A stretch of DNA of 27,173 nt, taken from the NCBI GenBank assembly GCA_910584185.1, contig CAJTYC010000028.1, positions 1 through 27,173 on the forward strand. The letters are read 5' to 3'. Origin of the DNA: an uncultured Muribaculaceae bacterium. GTDB lineage: Bacteria; Bacteroidota; Bacteroidia; Bacteroidales; Muribaculaceae. The notes beneath the pieces were generated by a model. The model was not told where the DNA came from. It ran no database searches and was given only the letters and a program-made list of their open reading frames with translations. Every line of letters starts with the position of its first letter. The first letter of the stretch is position 1. Below, one piece after another: positions 1-9,019 of this stretch. Made by a program: the position numbers and the translations under genes.

Positions 1-97
1 CGGATAACGAATCACTCCGCTTTCGCCCACAAGTCTCTCTTCACACATAACAATTCGGTATTAAGGCATCCTAAGAATGCCAAAGTCAATCATAATA

Positions 98-129
98 CAA
101 AGGTAACAAACTTTTTGAGAATAAACAAC
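98..129 (-). promoter_or_regulatory. Candidate Bacteroidetes promoter pointing out of the left edge
   Basis: On the minus strand the -7 box is TACCTTTG (98-105), an exact TAnnTTTG match. Twenty bases upstream is GTTG (126-129), one mismatch from the -33 TTTG. Transcription would start near 91 and run left, so 1-90 would be the leader of a gene outside the window. No gene is seen in 1-325. The alternative is a chance match in AT-rich DNA. Confidence 0.4.
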
Positions 130-154
130 CAAGCAGTCTTAGTTATCCATTTCT

Positions 155-317
155 TTGTGGTCGTCGGCGGCGCCTCCTCTCCCCCAGTTCGCGATGCAGC
201 TTGGATTGACGCGTATGTTTTGTGAACATGCGTTCGCAGACGTTGCATCGCGAGCCGGGGGAGAGGAGGCGCCGCCAACGACCATGTGGGGAAAAGAGCC
301 TCAGCCGACGACCACAA
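155..317. repeat. Large imperfect palindrome with a competing third arm
   Basis: Bases 158-198 and 244-284 are inverted copies of 41 bases with only a few mismatches (both arms carry the core GGCGGCGCCTCCTCTCCCCC or its complement). The 45 bases between them also fold, with ATGTT at 215-219 pairing with AACAT at 225-229, so nearly the whole 127 bases can form one hairpin. A third segment at 304-317 is a perfect 14-base complement of 155-168 and would compete with the right arm. It sits 42 bases after the stop of the flippase gene. There is no T-run, so it is not a classical terminator. It resembles a dispersed intergenic palindromic unit or a MITE-like remnant, but copy number cannot be seen here. 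Confidence 0.75.
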
Positions 318-325
318 GACCCCGG

Positions 326-1762
326 TTACTTGCGCAAGCGCAAGTAGCTGAGTGTCTCGCGAAATACTTCCGCTTTCAGGCTCCACATTATAATCGAGTA
401 GAGAGCTGCCGCCATTGTCATCTTGACAATTAACGATATCCAAAGATTAGTCAGGCTGACGGTGGCAATATATGTAACCATCATCACAATCGCCGATATC
501 AGCGCAAAGGGTGCTATATCCTTGACGAATTCCCAAAGTGTGAGTCCGATGCTGCGGCACACGAACCGCTGCCATACGATTAACCACAAAGCATTGATGA
601 CGGAATATGCCATAAGCATAGTCTCCAAACCGAACCTGAATGTCACGACCAACGATCCCAATTGCACGCAACCCAGGCCGATGGTGTTCCAAAGGTATAT
701 GTCGGGGTGCCGCATAGCGTTGAACAGGTTGCCGCACAGCACACCTATAGGCAGGAATGCCGCGCCGGCGCATAATATCTGCATCACAGGCACGCTGTCG
801 AGCCATTTGTCGGTAACGGCTATCACGATAAGCTCTTTCGATACAAGAGCAAGCCCGAACATGCAGGGAAATGATACAAAAGATGTGAAACGCAGCAGCT
901 TGCGAAATACCCTCAACAGCCGTGTGCCGTCGTCGGCTGCCTCACGAAGCACCGGCTGCCCCACGCTGTTGATGGTGCCGCTTATCGTGCCATAACCCAT
1001 GGTGGTCCATTTGTTGCCTTGGGTGTAGAATCCGGTGGTACGCATACCGTAGAAGCGGCCTAACAGCACGGCAAAGATGTTGGTATTGACAATATTGAAA
1101 ACGGAGACAGCCAATTGCTTCATGCTGAACGACAACATGCCGCGCAATGCTCCCGGCTTGAACGATAACTGCGGACGCCAGCGCGAGATGCGCCACAGCA
1201 GCAACGAATTCACCCCAACATAAGTCACCGTCTGAAACGCAAGTGACCAATATGATAATCCACATATAGCCGTCACCACACCCACTATGCCCGATATGGT
1301 CAACGCCGTGAGCTGCGCCTTGGTGCGCTGTTTCACCATCAGGTTGCGAAACATATAGGCGGCCGGCGCAGAGGCCGTGGATGACAGCACAAAACCTACA
1401 AACAGGAATCGCGACAGCTTTATCATCTCCGGTTGACGATAGAACCCCGCTATCAACGGTGCGCAAAGCCACAATATACAATAAAGCGTAAGACTCATTG
1501 CTATGGAAAACCAGAAGAGAGCATTGTAGTCATCGCGCGTGGCATCTCGCTTGTTTACAATGGCAAGCACAAATCCACTCTCGGAGAATACTCCGGCCAA
1601 TGTGGAGAAAATCACCAGAGACCCAACTATGCCGTAATCGGACGGGGTGAGTATTCGCGAAAGAAAGAGGCCGAACACCAAGTTGAGCACCTGCACGCCA
1701 CCGCTACCTATTGCGCCCCATGCTATCCCCTTCGCAGTCCGCGATTTCAGATTGTCATCCAC
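326..1762 (-). CDS. Wzx/MurJ-type polysaccharide flippase (oligosaccharide exporter)
   Basis: The 478-residue protein is an integral membrane protein of the MOP superfamily (polysaccharide synthesis / Wzx-like), expected to move lipid-linked sugar units across the inner membrane. The N-terminus KGIAWGAIGSGGVQVLNLVFG, then LSRILTPSDYGIVGSL, is the typical first helix and loop of this family. Hydrophobic segments follow along the whole length, and the size is normal for the family. The start is a GTG at 1762-1760; no in-frame ATG lies nearby. It lies 62 bases downstream of a glycosyltransferase gene on the same strand, which fits a role in surface glycan assembly. The substrate cannot be told from the sequence. 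A short ATAACTC-type repeat (1784-1797) precedes the start. Confidence 0.88.
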   Translation of the reverse strand: MDDNLKSRTAKGIAWGAIGSGGVQVLNLVFGLFLSRILTPSDYGIVGSLVIFSTLAGVFSESGFVLAIVNKRDATRDDYNALFWFSIAMSLTLYCILWLCAPLIAGFYRQPEMIKLSRFLFVGFVLSSTASAPAAYMFRNLMVKQRTKAQLTALTISGIVGVVTAICGLSYWSLAFQTVTYVGVNSLLLWRISRWRPQLSFKPGALRGMLSFSMKQLAVSVFNIVNTNIFAVLLGRFYGMRTTGFYTQGNKWTTMGYGTISGTINSVGQPVLREAADDGTRLLRVFRKLLRFTSFVSFPCMFGLALVSKELIVIAVTDKWLDSVPVMQILCAGAAFLPIGVLCGNLFNAMRHPDIYLWNTIGLGCVQLGSLVVTFRFGLETMLMAYSVINALWLIVWQRFVCRSIGLTLWEFVKDIAPFALISAIVMMVTYIATVSLTNLWISLIVKMTMAAALYSIIMWSLKAEVFRETLSYLRLRK

Positions 1763-1783
1763 GTGTTTTATGTGTTAAGTCAG

Positions 1784-1797
1784 AGTTATGAGTTATG
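1784..1797. repeat. Two 7-bp units (AGTTATG) in the flippase leader
   Basis: AGTTATG occurs twice head to tail, 22 bases before the GTG start of the flippase gene. On the transcript it reads CATAACTCATAACT. It resembles the 8-bp repeats found before rny, cca and lptD, although the unit here is 7 bp. Two short units could occur by chance. Confidence 0.45.
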
Positions 1798-1824
1798 AAG
1801 TTTTGTAATCGGTGGCTGTGATTG

Positions 1825-2763
1825 CTATGGTCGGGGCACCGGCAGCAGTCTTGACACTGTGGCGCGCACTCGGCTCAGCAATTTTCGCTTGGCGGGGGCA
1901 TCCGGCTTGTCCATGTTTCTCTGCATGTCAGCACACGCCCGCTCCAGATTGGCCACCAGGTCAGGGCGGTCAGCAAACTCCTCAATCAGATGCTTGCGCA
2001 CATCTATGGCCATCTGTATCCGTGCGTTCTTCTCGGTCATGGTCCATATCGCCTCTGCCGAGTGGCGATATACCCCCATCGGGCGCTTGAAGAAGTGGAT
2101 GGTATTTTCCGGCCTTGATGCAGCAAAGAGCATGTGCATCGCATAGTCGAGCAGCCGCACCTCGCTGAGCCAACCGGGCAGGTTGTCAAAATCAAGCAGC
2201 GACATGCGCGACAATACGCTCATGTTGGTTATCACGTTGCGCTGCGACAGGTCGTAGGCATTATGTATTTGCATCGCTTTGCCTCCGCCGTTGCTAAGGC
2301 TCATCTCTCTGCTCTCCTCGTAGTAGTTTATCACGCGGTGGAAGCAGATGGCGCATTCCGGATGCTTCTCCATATATCTCACCTGCCGCGCCAATTTGGC
2401 GCGGCAGGTCCAGTAGTCATCGGCGTCGCACATTGCCAGGTACTTGCCCCGGCAATGTTTGAACGCCTCAAGATAATTGCCTTGCACTCCAAGATTCACG
2501 GCATTGCGGTGATATTCCACAATGTCGGGATATCTTGCCACCCATTTGGCCACAATTGCCTCCGTATCGTCGGTCGAGGCATCGTCTGACACCACGAGCT
2601 GGATGGGGAAGCCGGTGCGCTGTCTCACCACACCTCTGATTGCATCGTTGATATATTTCGCGCTGTTGTAGGCGACCATCACGACGCTTACCATAGGCTG
2701 GTTTTTATGGGCTTCTGCGGCATTGTACGTTTCTATGGGTTCCATATTTCTAATCGGCATCAT
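1825..2763 (-). CDS. Family 2 glycosyltransferase (GT-A fold)
   Basis: This 312-residue protein is predicted to transfer a sugar from a nucleotide-sugar donor, probably during capsule, O-antigen or other surface glycan synthesis at the cytoplasmic face of the membrane. Residues 24-33 (MVSVVMVAYN) and 57-66 (VVSDDASTDD) are the standard GT2 nucleotide-binding strands. CDADDYW at 112-118 carries the DXD-like metal-binding aspartates. The rest is less conserved and no membrane segment is obvious. The start ATG (2763-2761) overlaps the stop of the OPT transporter gene in an ATGA arrangement, so the two are probably translationally coupled. A second ATG follows immediately. The flippase gene comes next, supporting a glycan role. 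Donor and acceptor are unknown. Confidence 0.9.
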   Translation of the reverse strand: MMPIRNMEPIETYNAAEAHKNQPMVSVVMVAYNSAKYINDAIRGVVRQRTGFPIQLVVSDDASTDDTEAIVAKWVARYPDIVEYHRNAVNLGVQGNYLEAFKHCRGKYLAMCDADDYWTCRAKLARQVRYMEKHPECAICFHRVINYYEESREMSLSNGGGKAMQIHNAYDLSQRNVITNMSVLSRMSLLDFDNLPGWLSEVRLLDYAMHMLFAASRPENTIHFFKRPMGVYRHSAEAIWTMTEKNARIQMAIDVRKHLIEEFADRPDLVANLERACADMQRNMDKPDAPAKRKLLSRVRATVSRLLPVPRP

Positions 2764-4736
2764 GCCTTGGCGCGGCAGCTGTCCCAGATGAGATAGCCGA
2801 TAAGGAGCAGGTAGGCCACGCAGCCGAGTATCTGCGTAAGCTCCATGCTGCCGGGAGTGGTATATTCGAAGCCTGCAAAGCGTGTGATTGCCGCAAACAC
2901 TCCGAAGAGCGCACCGCCGGCAATCAGTCCTGACGACAGCAATGTGCCCCGGTCGCGCCTTGCATCATTTACGGCCTTTGACTTAGATGAGTTGCTCACG
3001 AAATATGACACTGCACCACCCACAAGCATCGGGGTGTTGAGCGACAGTGGGATAAACATGCCCAAGCAGAATGCCAATGCCGGCACTCCGAGCCAGTTGA
3101 GTATCAATGCCAAGATTGCACCCACCATATAGAGAATCCAGGGGGTGTCGCCACCCATCATCAGAGGCTCGATCACCTTGGCCATGGCGTTGGCCTGAGG
3201 TGCCACGAGCGCGTTGTCGCCGGTGAAGCCATACACTTTGTTGAGCACGATGATAACACCGCCCACTGTGGCTGCCGATACCAAAGTGCCTAAGAATTTC
3301 CAAGACTCCTGCTTCTTGGGTGTAGATCCGAGCCAATAGCCGATCTTCAGGTCGGTCACGAAGCCGCCGGCCATGGAGAGCGCCGTGCAGACCACGCCGC
3401 CGATAACCATAGAGGCCACTATGCCGCTCGTGCCGCTCAGGCCTATAGCCACGAAGATGGCTGAGGCGATGATAAGGGTCATGAGTGTCATGCCGCTCAC
3501 AGGGTTGCTGCCGACTATCGCAATTGCATTAGCTGCCACTGTGGTGAAGAGGAATGCGATCACAGTCACCACAAACCATGCCACCAATGCCTGCCAGAAT
3601 GTGTTGATGACACCTGCCCAGAAGAATATCAGCACCGCTGCGAGGGCGATGATGATGAAGAATACCACCTTCTTCATGGAGAGGTCAACCTGCCAGCGGA
3701 CTTCGTTGGCCTTGGCTGCGCCACCTTTAAATTCGCGTCCGGCCAAGCCCACGGCGTTGCAGATTATGGGCCAGCTCTTCACGATGCCGATCACTCCGGC
3801 CATTGCTATGCCGCCGATGCCTATCATGCGGGCGTAGTCTTTAAATATCACGTCGGGCGACATGGCTGCAAACTCAGCCGAACCATATGTGCCGAGCAGC
3901 GGTATGACTATCCACCATACGAATATCGAACCGGCGAATATCACGAAGGCATATTTGAGGCCAACGATGTAGCCAAGGCCCAATAGCGCAGCACCGGTGT
4001 TGCAGCTGAGCACGAGTTTGGTCTTCTCCATGATGGTGTGTCCCCACGATGAGGCTGTGCTCGTCACGGTCTCAGCCCACCAGCCGAACGTGGCCACGAT
4101 GTAGTCGTAGATACCACCTATCAGCGATGCCACCACGAGAGTCTTGGCCTGACCTGACTTCGAGCCTCCCTCTGCGTCTGAGGCCATGCCCGACACGAGC
4201 ACCTGCGTAGTGGCCGTGGCTTCGGGGAAGGGATACTTGCCGTGCATATCCTTGACGAAGTATTTGCGGAACGGTATAAAGAACAATATGCCCAATATGC
4301 CGCCAAGCAGTGAGCTGAGGAATATCTGGTAGAAATTCACCACGATGTCGGGATATGTGCCCTGCAATATGTAGAGCGCGGGGAGGGTGAAGATGGCTCC
4401 GGCCACTATCACGCCCGAGCAGCTTCCTATCGACTGGATGATGACATTCTGACCCAAGGCATTCTTCTTGCCCAAGGCGTTGCTGAGGCCCACGGCTATG
4501 ATGGCGATAGGTATCGCCGCTTCAAACACCTGGCCCACTTTCAGACCTAAGTAGGCCGCTGCCGCGCTGAATACGACGGCCATGAGCAAGCCCATGCCCA
4601 CCGAATAGGGCGTTACCTCCTTCTGGTCGTGTGCCGGTTTCATCACCGGCACATACTGTTCGTCGGCCCCAAGCTCGCGAAATGCGTTCTCGGGCAAGCC
4701 GGTCTCAGTTGTGTAAACTTTCTCGTCTTCGTTCAT
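2760..4736 (-). CDS. OPT family oligopeptide (or metal-chelate) transporter
   Basis: The 658-residue, highly hydrophobic protein matches the prokaryotic OPT family, which imports oligopeptides or metal chelates across the inner membrane using the proton gradient. After a charged N-terminus of about 40 residues comes SVGMGLLMAVVFSAAAAYLG, then LKVGQVFEAAIPIAIIAVGL, the typical first helices. The glycine-rich helices repeat to the end, and the stretch GKYPFPEATATTQVL near residue 170 is also typical of this family. It is first in the operon and shares its stop with the glycosyltransferase start. A candidate promoter lies at 4777-4807. No peptidase is linked, so the substrate remains open. Family assignment is firm; substrate is not. 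Confidence 0.92.
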   Translation of the reverse strand: MNEDEKVYTTETGLPENAFRELGADEQYVPVMKPAHDQKEVTPYSVGMGLLMAVVFSAAAAYLGLKVGQVFEAAIPIAIIAVGLSNALGKKNALGQNVIIQSIGSCSGVIVAGAIFTLPALYILQGTYPDIVVNFYQIFLSSLLGGILGILFFIPFRKYFVKDMHGKYPFPEATATTQVLVSGMASDAEGGSKSGQAKTLVVASLIGGIYDYIVATFGWWAETVTSTASSWGHTIMEKTKLVLSCNTGAALLGLGYIVGLKYAFVIFAGSIFVWWIVIPLLGTYGSAEFAAMSPDVIFKDYARMIGIGGIAMAGVIGIVKSWPIICNAVGLAGREFKGGAAKANEVRWQVDLSMKKVVFFIIIALAAVLIFFWAGVINTFWQALVAWFVVTVIAFLFTTVAANAIAIVGSNPVSGMTLMTLIIASAIFVAIGLSGTSGIVASMVIGGVVCTALSMAGGFVTDLKIGYWLGSTPKKQESWKFLGTLVSAATVGGVIIVLNKVYGFTGDNALVAPQANAMAKVIEPLMMGGDTPWILYMVGAILALILNWLGVPALAFCLGMFIPLSLNTPMLVGGAVSYFVSNSSKSKAVNDARRDRGTLLSSGLIAGGALFGVFAAITRFAGFEYTTPGSMELTQILGCVAYLLLIGYLIWDSCRAKA

Positions 4737-4776
4737 GTATTATGGTTTTAAATAAAATATGCCTGATGTCGTTTCG

Positions 4777-4807
4777 CAAAAGTACGAAAAAAAGACCGAA
4801 AGTCAAG
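4777..4807 (-). promoter_or_regulatory. Promoter of the OPT-glycosyltransferase-flippase operon
   Basis: The minus strand carries TACTTTTG (4777-4784), an exact -7 box, preceded after 19 bases by CTTG (4804-4807), one mismatch from the -33 TTTG. The -33 half lies inside the enolase terminator hairpin (4791-4822). The start of transcription would be near 4770, giving a leader of about 35 bases before the ATG at 4736. Confidence 0.6.
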
Positions 4808-4826
4808 TGACTTCCGGTCTTTTTTA
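4787..4826 (-). terminator. Rho-independent terminator after eno
   Basis: A 15-bp stem pairs 4791-4805 with 4808-4822 with one mismatch (core AAGACCG / CGGTCTT). It is flanked by an A-run on the left and a T-run on the right as read on the plus strand, so on either strand a T-run follows the hairpin. It sits about 30 bases after the enolase stop. Because the flanks are symmetrical it could work in both directions. Confidence 0.85.
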
Positions 4827-4854
4827 TGGAGTATTGTGTCGCTATGCGCGATTA

Positions 4855-6186
<1,332 letters not shown>

Positions 6187-6242
6187 TTAATACCTGTTTC
6201 TATTTTTTTCTGTGTCCGCGCAGTCCGGGATTATTGCTCCTC

Positions 6243-6261
6243 TTGCATATCTTGTATGCAA
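6243..6261. promoter_or_regulatory. Short inverted repeat in the eno leader
   Basis: TTGCATA (6243-6249) and TATGCAA (6255-6261) form a perfect 7-bp inverted repeat with a 5-base spacer. It lies between eno and the divergent helicase gene, and in the predicted eno leader if the -7 box at 6354-6361 is right. It could be an operator or a leader hairpin; function is unknown. Confidence 0.35.
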
Positions 6262-6353
6262 CAAACTTGCGTTTTTCAGCTTTTTTATCTAATTTTACGA
6301 AGCTTTGTTTATGCGCTTGCAAGGCTATTGCGCTTGTTTGCGCTTTCATGTTG

Positions 6354-6361
6354 CAAAGTTA
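6354..6361 (-). promoter_or_regulatory. Candidate -7 box for eno
   Basis: The minus strand reads TAACTTTG followed by C, an exact TAnnTTTG box. No good TTTG is found 19-21 bases upstream, so support is partial. If used, the eno transcript would have a leader of about 185 bases containing the inverted repeat at 6243-6261 and several TGCGCTT repeats (6311-6345). Confidence 0.4.
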
Positions 6362-6417
6362 ACAATTTTTTCTCAATTTGCGGATATTGAATTGACTATA
6401 TTTTAATAATTTTAACC

Positions 6418-7827
6418 ATGCTTCAGACTCCCGGTGGCCGTTTGTCGGCCAAGGCTCTTGATTTGCTCCCTTTTGAGCCTCTGCCTCATCAGCGCACTCT
6501 TCTCTGCGCAGCCGCAGATTTCGCTGTCTCCGCAGCTCCCCGCGATGTGTTTGTGCTCAATGGCTATGCGGGCACGGGTAAGACAAGCCTGATGGGTGCG
6601 CTGATTGCTGCCATGCGCGAGCTTCGCATGCCGGTCGTGGTGTTGGCCCCCACGGGCCGCGCTGCCAAGGTGGCCTCTTCGTTTGCCGGTGCTCCGGCCT
6701 CGACTATCCACCGCCGTCTGTATCGCCCGGTCACTTCTGCCGGTGGCACCGGTCAGCAGACTTGGTTTGTCGCTCCCAACCAGGCGAAGGACACGCTTTT
6801 CGTAGTCGATGAGGCATCTCTTATTCCGGATAATCCCCATGACTCTCGCAGCAGCCTGCTTTATGTGCTCGCCGCTTATGTATATTCGGCTCCGGGCTGC
6901 AAGTTGCTCTTGGTGGGCGATGAGGCTCAGCTCCCTCCGGTGGGTCAGTCTGCCTCAACGGCCATGGACCCGGAGAGGCTACGCGCCATAGGCCTAAATC
7001 CTTTCTGCTTCTCGCTCGATGTGCCGGTGCGCCAGACTGCCGACAGTGGTATAATCCACAATGCCACGATAGTGCGTGGTTGTCTGCTCCGCCCGGATTG
7101 CCATGATTTCCCCCCTCTCGACTATCAGGGGCTCGATGATTTTGTGGCTATAACGTCGGCAGAACTTGCCGATGAGCTTGCTGACTCTTTCGCGACGGTG
7201 GGGGAGGACCAGACTTTGATTATTACCCGTTCCAACAAGCGTGCAAACAGATTCAATCAGGCTGTAAGAAACATGGTGATGTATGCCGAGGAGCCACTCG
7301 AACGTGGCGACCGCATCGTAATCTCGAAAAATGACTATTATTGGGCGGCAAAAAACAAGCTGAAGACGCTTATTGCCAATGGTGATGTAGCCGAGGTGAC
7401 GTGGGTGGGAAAGACTGAAAAGGTATATGGACGTTTCTTCACTGAGGTGGAGCTTCGCTTGTCTGATGGCTCTGTGGCCAATGTGCAGGTGATGCTCCGT
7501 AGCCTCGCCGCAGAGGGGCCGGCAATCCCTCGGCAAGAGATGGAGCGTTTCTACAATGTTGTGCTCGCGGAGCACGAAGGTGAAATTTCAGAAAGAATCA
7601 ATGCTGCGCTCGTCGACCCTTATTACAATGCGTTGCAGGCGAAGTATGCCTACTGCGTCACATGCCATAAGGCACAAGGTGGTCAGTGGAAGCATGTGTA
7701 CATCGACATGGGGGGCATAGCCCCCGACGCTATAGGCCCCGACTTCTATCGCTGGCTCTACACAGCTATCACACGCGCCACCGAGAAGGTCTACCTGATA
7801 AACCCGCCACAAATCGAAAACCGATAA
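6418..7827 (+). CDS. Stand-alone RecD/UvrD-like superfamily 1 ATP-dependent helicase
   Basis: The 469-residue protein is an SF1 helicase of the RecD-like AAA_30/UvrD_C_2 type. Walker A is GYAGTGKTS (49-57), motif Ia APTGRAA (77-83) is followed by the TIHR box (96-99), and Walker B is VVDEAS (129-134). Motif III is LVGDEAQLPPVGQ, and near the C-terminus are TCHKAQGGQW and the motif VI-like YTAITRA. It has neither the RecB/RecC partners nor the long RecD2 N-terminal region, so it is a compact single-gene form common in Bacteroidetes. Its likely role is DNA unwinding in repair or recombination, by inference. It is transcribed alone, divergent from eno and convergent with tsf. The ATG directly follows an AT-rich stretch without a ribosome-binding site. 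Confidence 0.9.
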   Translation: MLQTPGGRLSAKALDLLPFEPLPHQRTLLCAAADFAVSAAPRDVFVLNGYAGTGKTSLMGALIAAMRELRMPVVVLAPTGRAAKVASSFAGAPASTIHRRLYRPVTSAGGTGQQTWFVAPNQAKDTLFVVDEASLIPDNPHDSRSSLLYVLAAYVYSAPGCKLLLVGDEAQLPPVGQSASTAMDPERLRAIGLNPFCFSLDVPVRQTADSGIIHNATIVRGCLLRPDCHDFPPLDYQGLDDFVAITSAELADELADSFATVGEDQTLIITRSNKRANRFNQAVRNMVMYAEEPLERGDRIVISKNDYYWAAKNKLKTLIANGDVAEVTWVGKTEKVYGRFFTEVELRLSDGSVANVQVMLRSLAAEGPAIPRQEMERFYNVVLAEHEGEISERINAALVDPYYNALQAKYAYCVTCHKAQGGQWKHVYIDMGGIAPDAIGPDFYRWLYTAITRATEKVYLINPPQIENR

Positions 7828-7839
7828 GTCCGACAAGTC

Positions 7840-7875
7840 AAATAGGTCAAATAGGTCAAATAGGTCAAATAGGTC
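7840..7875. repeat. Tandem array of four 9-bp units (AAATAGGTC)
   Basis: Four exact head-to-tail copies of AAATAGGTC begin 13 bases after the helicase stop; a fifth half unit (ATATGGG) follows. The array is non-coding. It pairs with the CTATTAGCC array at 7887-7945 as described there. Confidence 0.9.
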
Positions 7876-7886
7876 ATATGGGTTTG

Positions 7887-7945
7887 CTATTAGCCCTATT
7901 AGCCCTATTAGCCCTATTAACCCTATTAGCCTTATTAGCCCTATA
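7887..7945. repeat. Tandem array of six and a half 9-bp units (CTATTAGCC)
   Basis: Units at 7887, 7896, 7905, 7914, 7923 and 7932 read CTATTAGCC, with one A substitution in the fourth and one T in the sixth; a half unit CTATA ends the array. Each unit holds CCTATT across the junction, the complement of AATAGG in the preceding array (7840-7875). The two arrays can therefore fold into a long stem of 6-bp helices separated by 3-base mismatched steps whose central base can also pair. Confidence 0.9.
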
Positions 7946-7949
7946 AAGA

Positions 7950-7982
7950 AATCAGCCCGAAGCGTTATGCTTCGGGCTGATT
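7950..7982 (-). terminator. Hairpin terminator at the end of the rplM-tsf operon
   Basis: A perfect 14-bp stem (7950-7963 with 7969-7982, core CAGCCCGAAGC) with a 5-base loop lies 20 bases after the tsf stop. On the minus strand it is followed by TTCTTTAT. It lies between convergent genes and may also stop helicase transcripts on the plus strand, where the T-run is poor. Confidence 0.8.
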
Positions 7983-8002
7983 AGCTTAATCTATGTCGAA
8001 GA

Positions 8003-8995
8003 TTAGTCTTCGTTGAGGTTGACGCGCTTGAAGTCAACCACCACGAGACCCTTGACTGTCTGGTCGAGGAACTGACCCACAGTGATCTTGGCATCCTGCA
8101 CATAAGCCTGCTCCATAAGGCAGTTCTCCTTGAAGAACTTGTTGAGACGGCCATTGGCGATGTTCTGAATCATTGCTTCGGGCAGGTTGGCAGCCTTAGC
8201 CTCACCAGCCTCCTTTATAATCTGACGACCCTTCTCAGCCTCCTCAGCTGTGATCCAGCCCTTGGAGATGTTGCTTTCGATATGGTCTTCAGAGTCGAAG
8301 TGGTTGGGGTTGAGACCGGCCTTGCGAAGCGCAGCCTCCTGAGCCTTGACAACCTGCTCCTGCTTGGTCTTCTCGATAGCCACGTTGATCTCCTGGTCTA
8401 TAGTCTCCTGAGCAACATCGTTGCGTGAGATAGCCACAGGGTTCATCGAGGCAATCTGCATACACACCTCGCGGCCCACCTGGGCATCGAGACCCTCCAC
8501 GTTGAAGCCGCAGATGGCTGCGAGCTTGTCGTTGAAGTGGTTGTAAGCAGCAACGGTGGGAGCTTCAACCCACTCGAAGTCGCCGAGCTCCATCTTTTCG
8601 CCTGTCTTACCGATTTCGTCGGTGATGAGGGCTTCGATGGTGCGGCCTTCGAGTTCGAGAGCCTTGAGCTCATCGAGGCTCTTCACCTTAGCTGCGAGAG
8701 CAGCTTCGAGAATCTTCTTGGCCAAAGCACGGAATGACTCGTTCTTTGCCACGAAGTCAGTCTCGCACTTCAGGGTCGCGATGGCTGCGAAGTTGCCGTT
8801 GACGCCGGCGAACACACAACCCTCTGCGGCGTTGCGGTCTTCACGCTTGGCGGCCACTGCCTGACCTTTCTTACGGATAATCTCGATGGCTGCCTGGATA
8901 TCGCCCTCAGTCTCTGCGAGTGCGTTCTTGCAGTCCATCATGCCTGCGCCGGTCATGTGGCGCAGTTTCTTGATATCTTCAATGCTTACTGCCAT
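8003..8995 (-). CDS. tsf: Elongation factor Ts
   Basis: EF-Ts is the nucleotide exchange factor that regenerates EF-Tu-GTP. The 330-residue protein opens with the UBA-like segment VSIEDIKKLRHMTGAGMMDCKNAL and contains the family core KCETDFVAKNESF, whose TDFV residues contact EF-Tu. A second copy of the dimerisation core follows, as in the full-length bacterial protein. It begins 24 bases after rpsB on the same strand, the near-universal rpsB-tsf pair, and a terminator follows, so it is the last gene of the operon. Confidence 0.98.
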   Translation of the reverse strand: MAVSIEDIKKLRHMTGAGMMDCKNALAETEGDIQAAIEIIRKKGQAVAAKREDRNAAEGCVFAGVNGNFAAIATLKCETDFVAKNESFRALAKKILEAALAAKVKSLDELKALELEGRTIEALITDEIGKTGEKMELGDFEWVEAPTVAAYNHFNDKLAAICGFNVEGLDAQVGREVCMQIASMNPVAISRNDVAQETIDQEINVAIEKTKQEQVVKAQEAALRKAGLNPNHFDSEDHIESNISKGWITAEEAEKGRQIIKEAGEAKAANLPEAMIQNIANGRLNKFFKENCLMEQAYVQDAKITVGQFLDQTVKGLVVVDFKRVNLNED

Positions 8996-9019
8996 TGTCT
9001 TGTTACTTGTTAAGTATGA

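Noticed and set aside
155..433. Plus-strand open frame of 92 codons
   Set aside because: It runs through the palindrome and the end of the flippase gene in antisense; composition is that of a repeat and no family is recognisable.
90..443. Minus-strand open frame of 117 codons overlapping the flippase end
   Set aside because: It overlaps the flippase gene in another frame and crosses the palindrome; no domain and poor residue composition.
6418..7827. Defence-system helicase
   Set aside because: The helicase stands alone with no nuclease, methylase or other defence partner nearby; a repair role is more likely.
7686..7946. Plus-strand frame ending in IGQ and LAL repeats
   Set aside because: It is a shadow frame of the helicase end that reads into the 9-bp arrays; the peptide repeats only reflect the DNA repeats.
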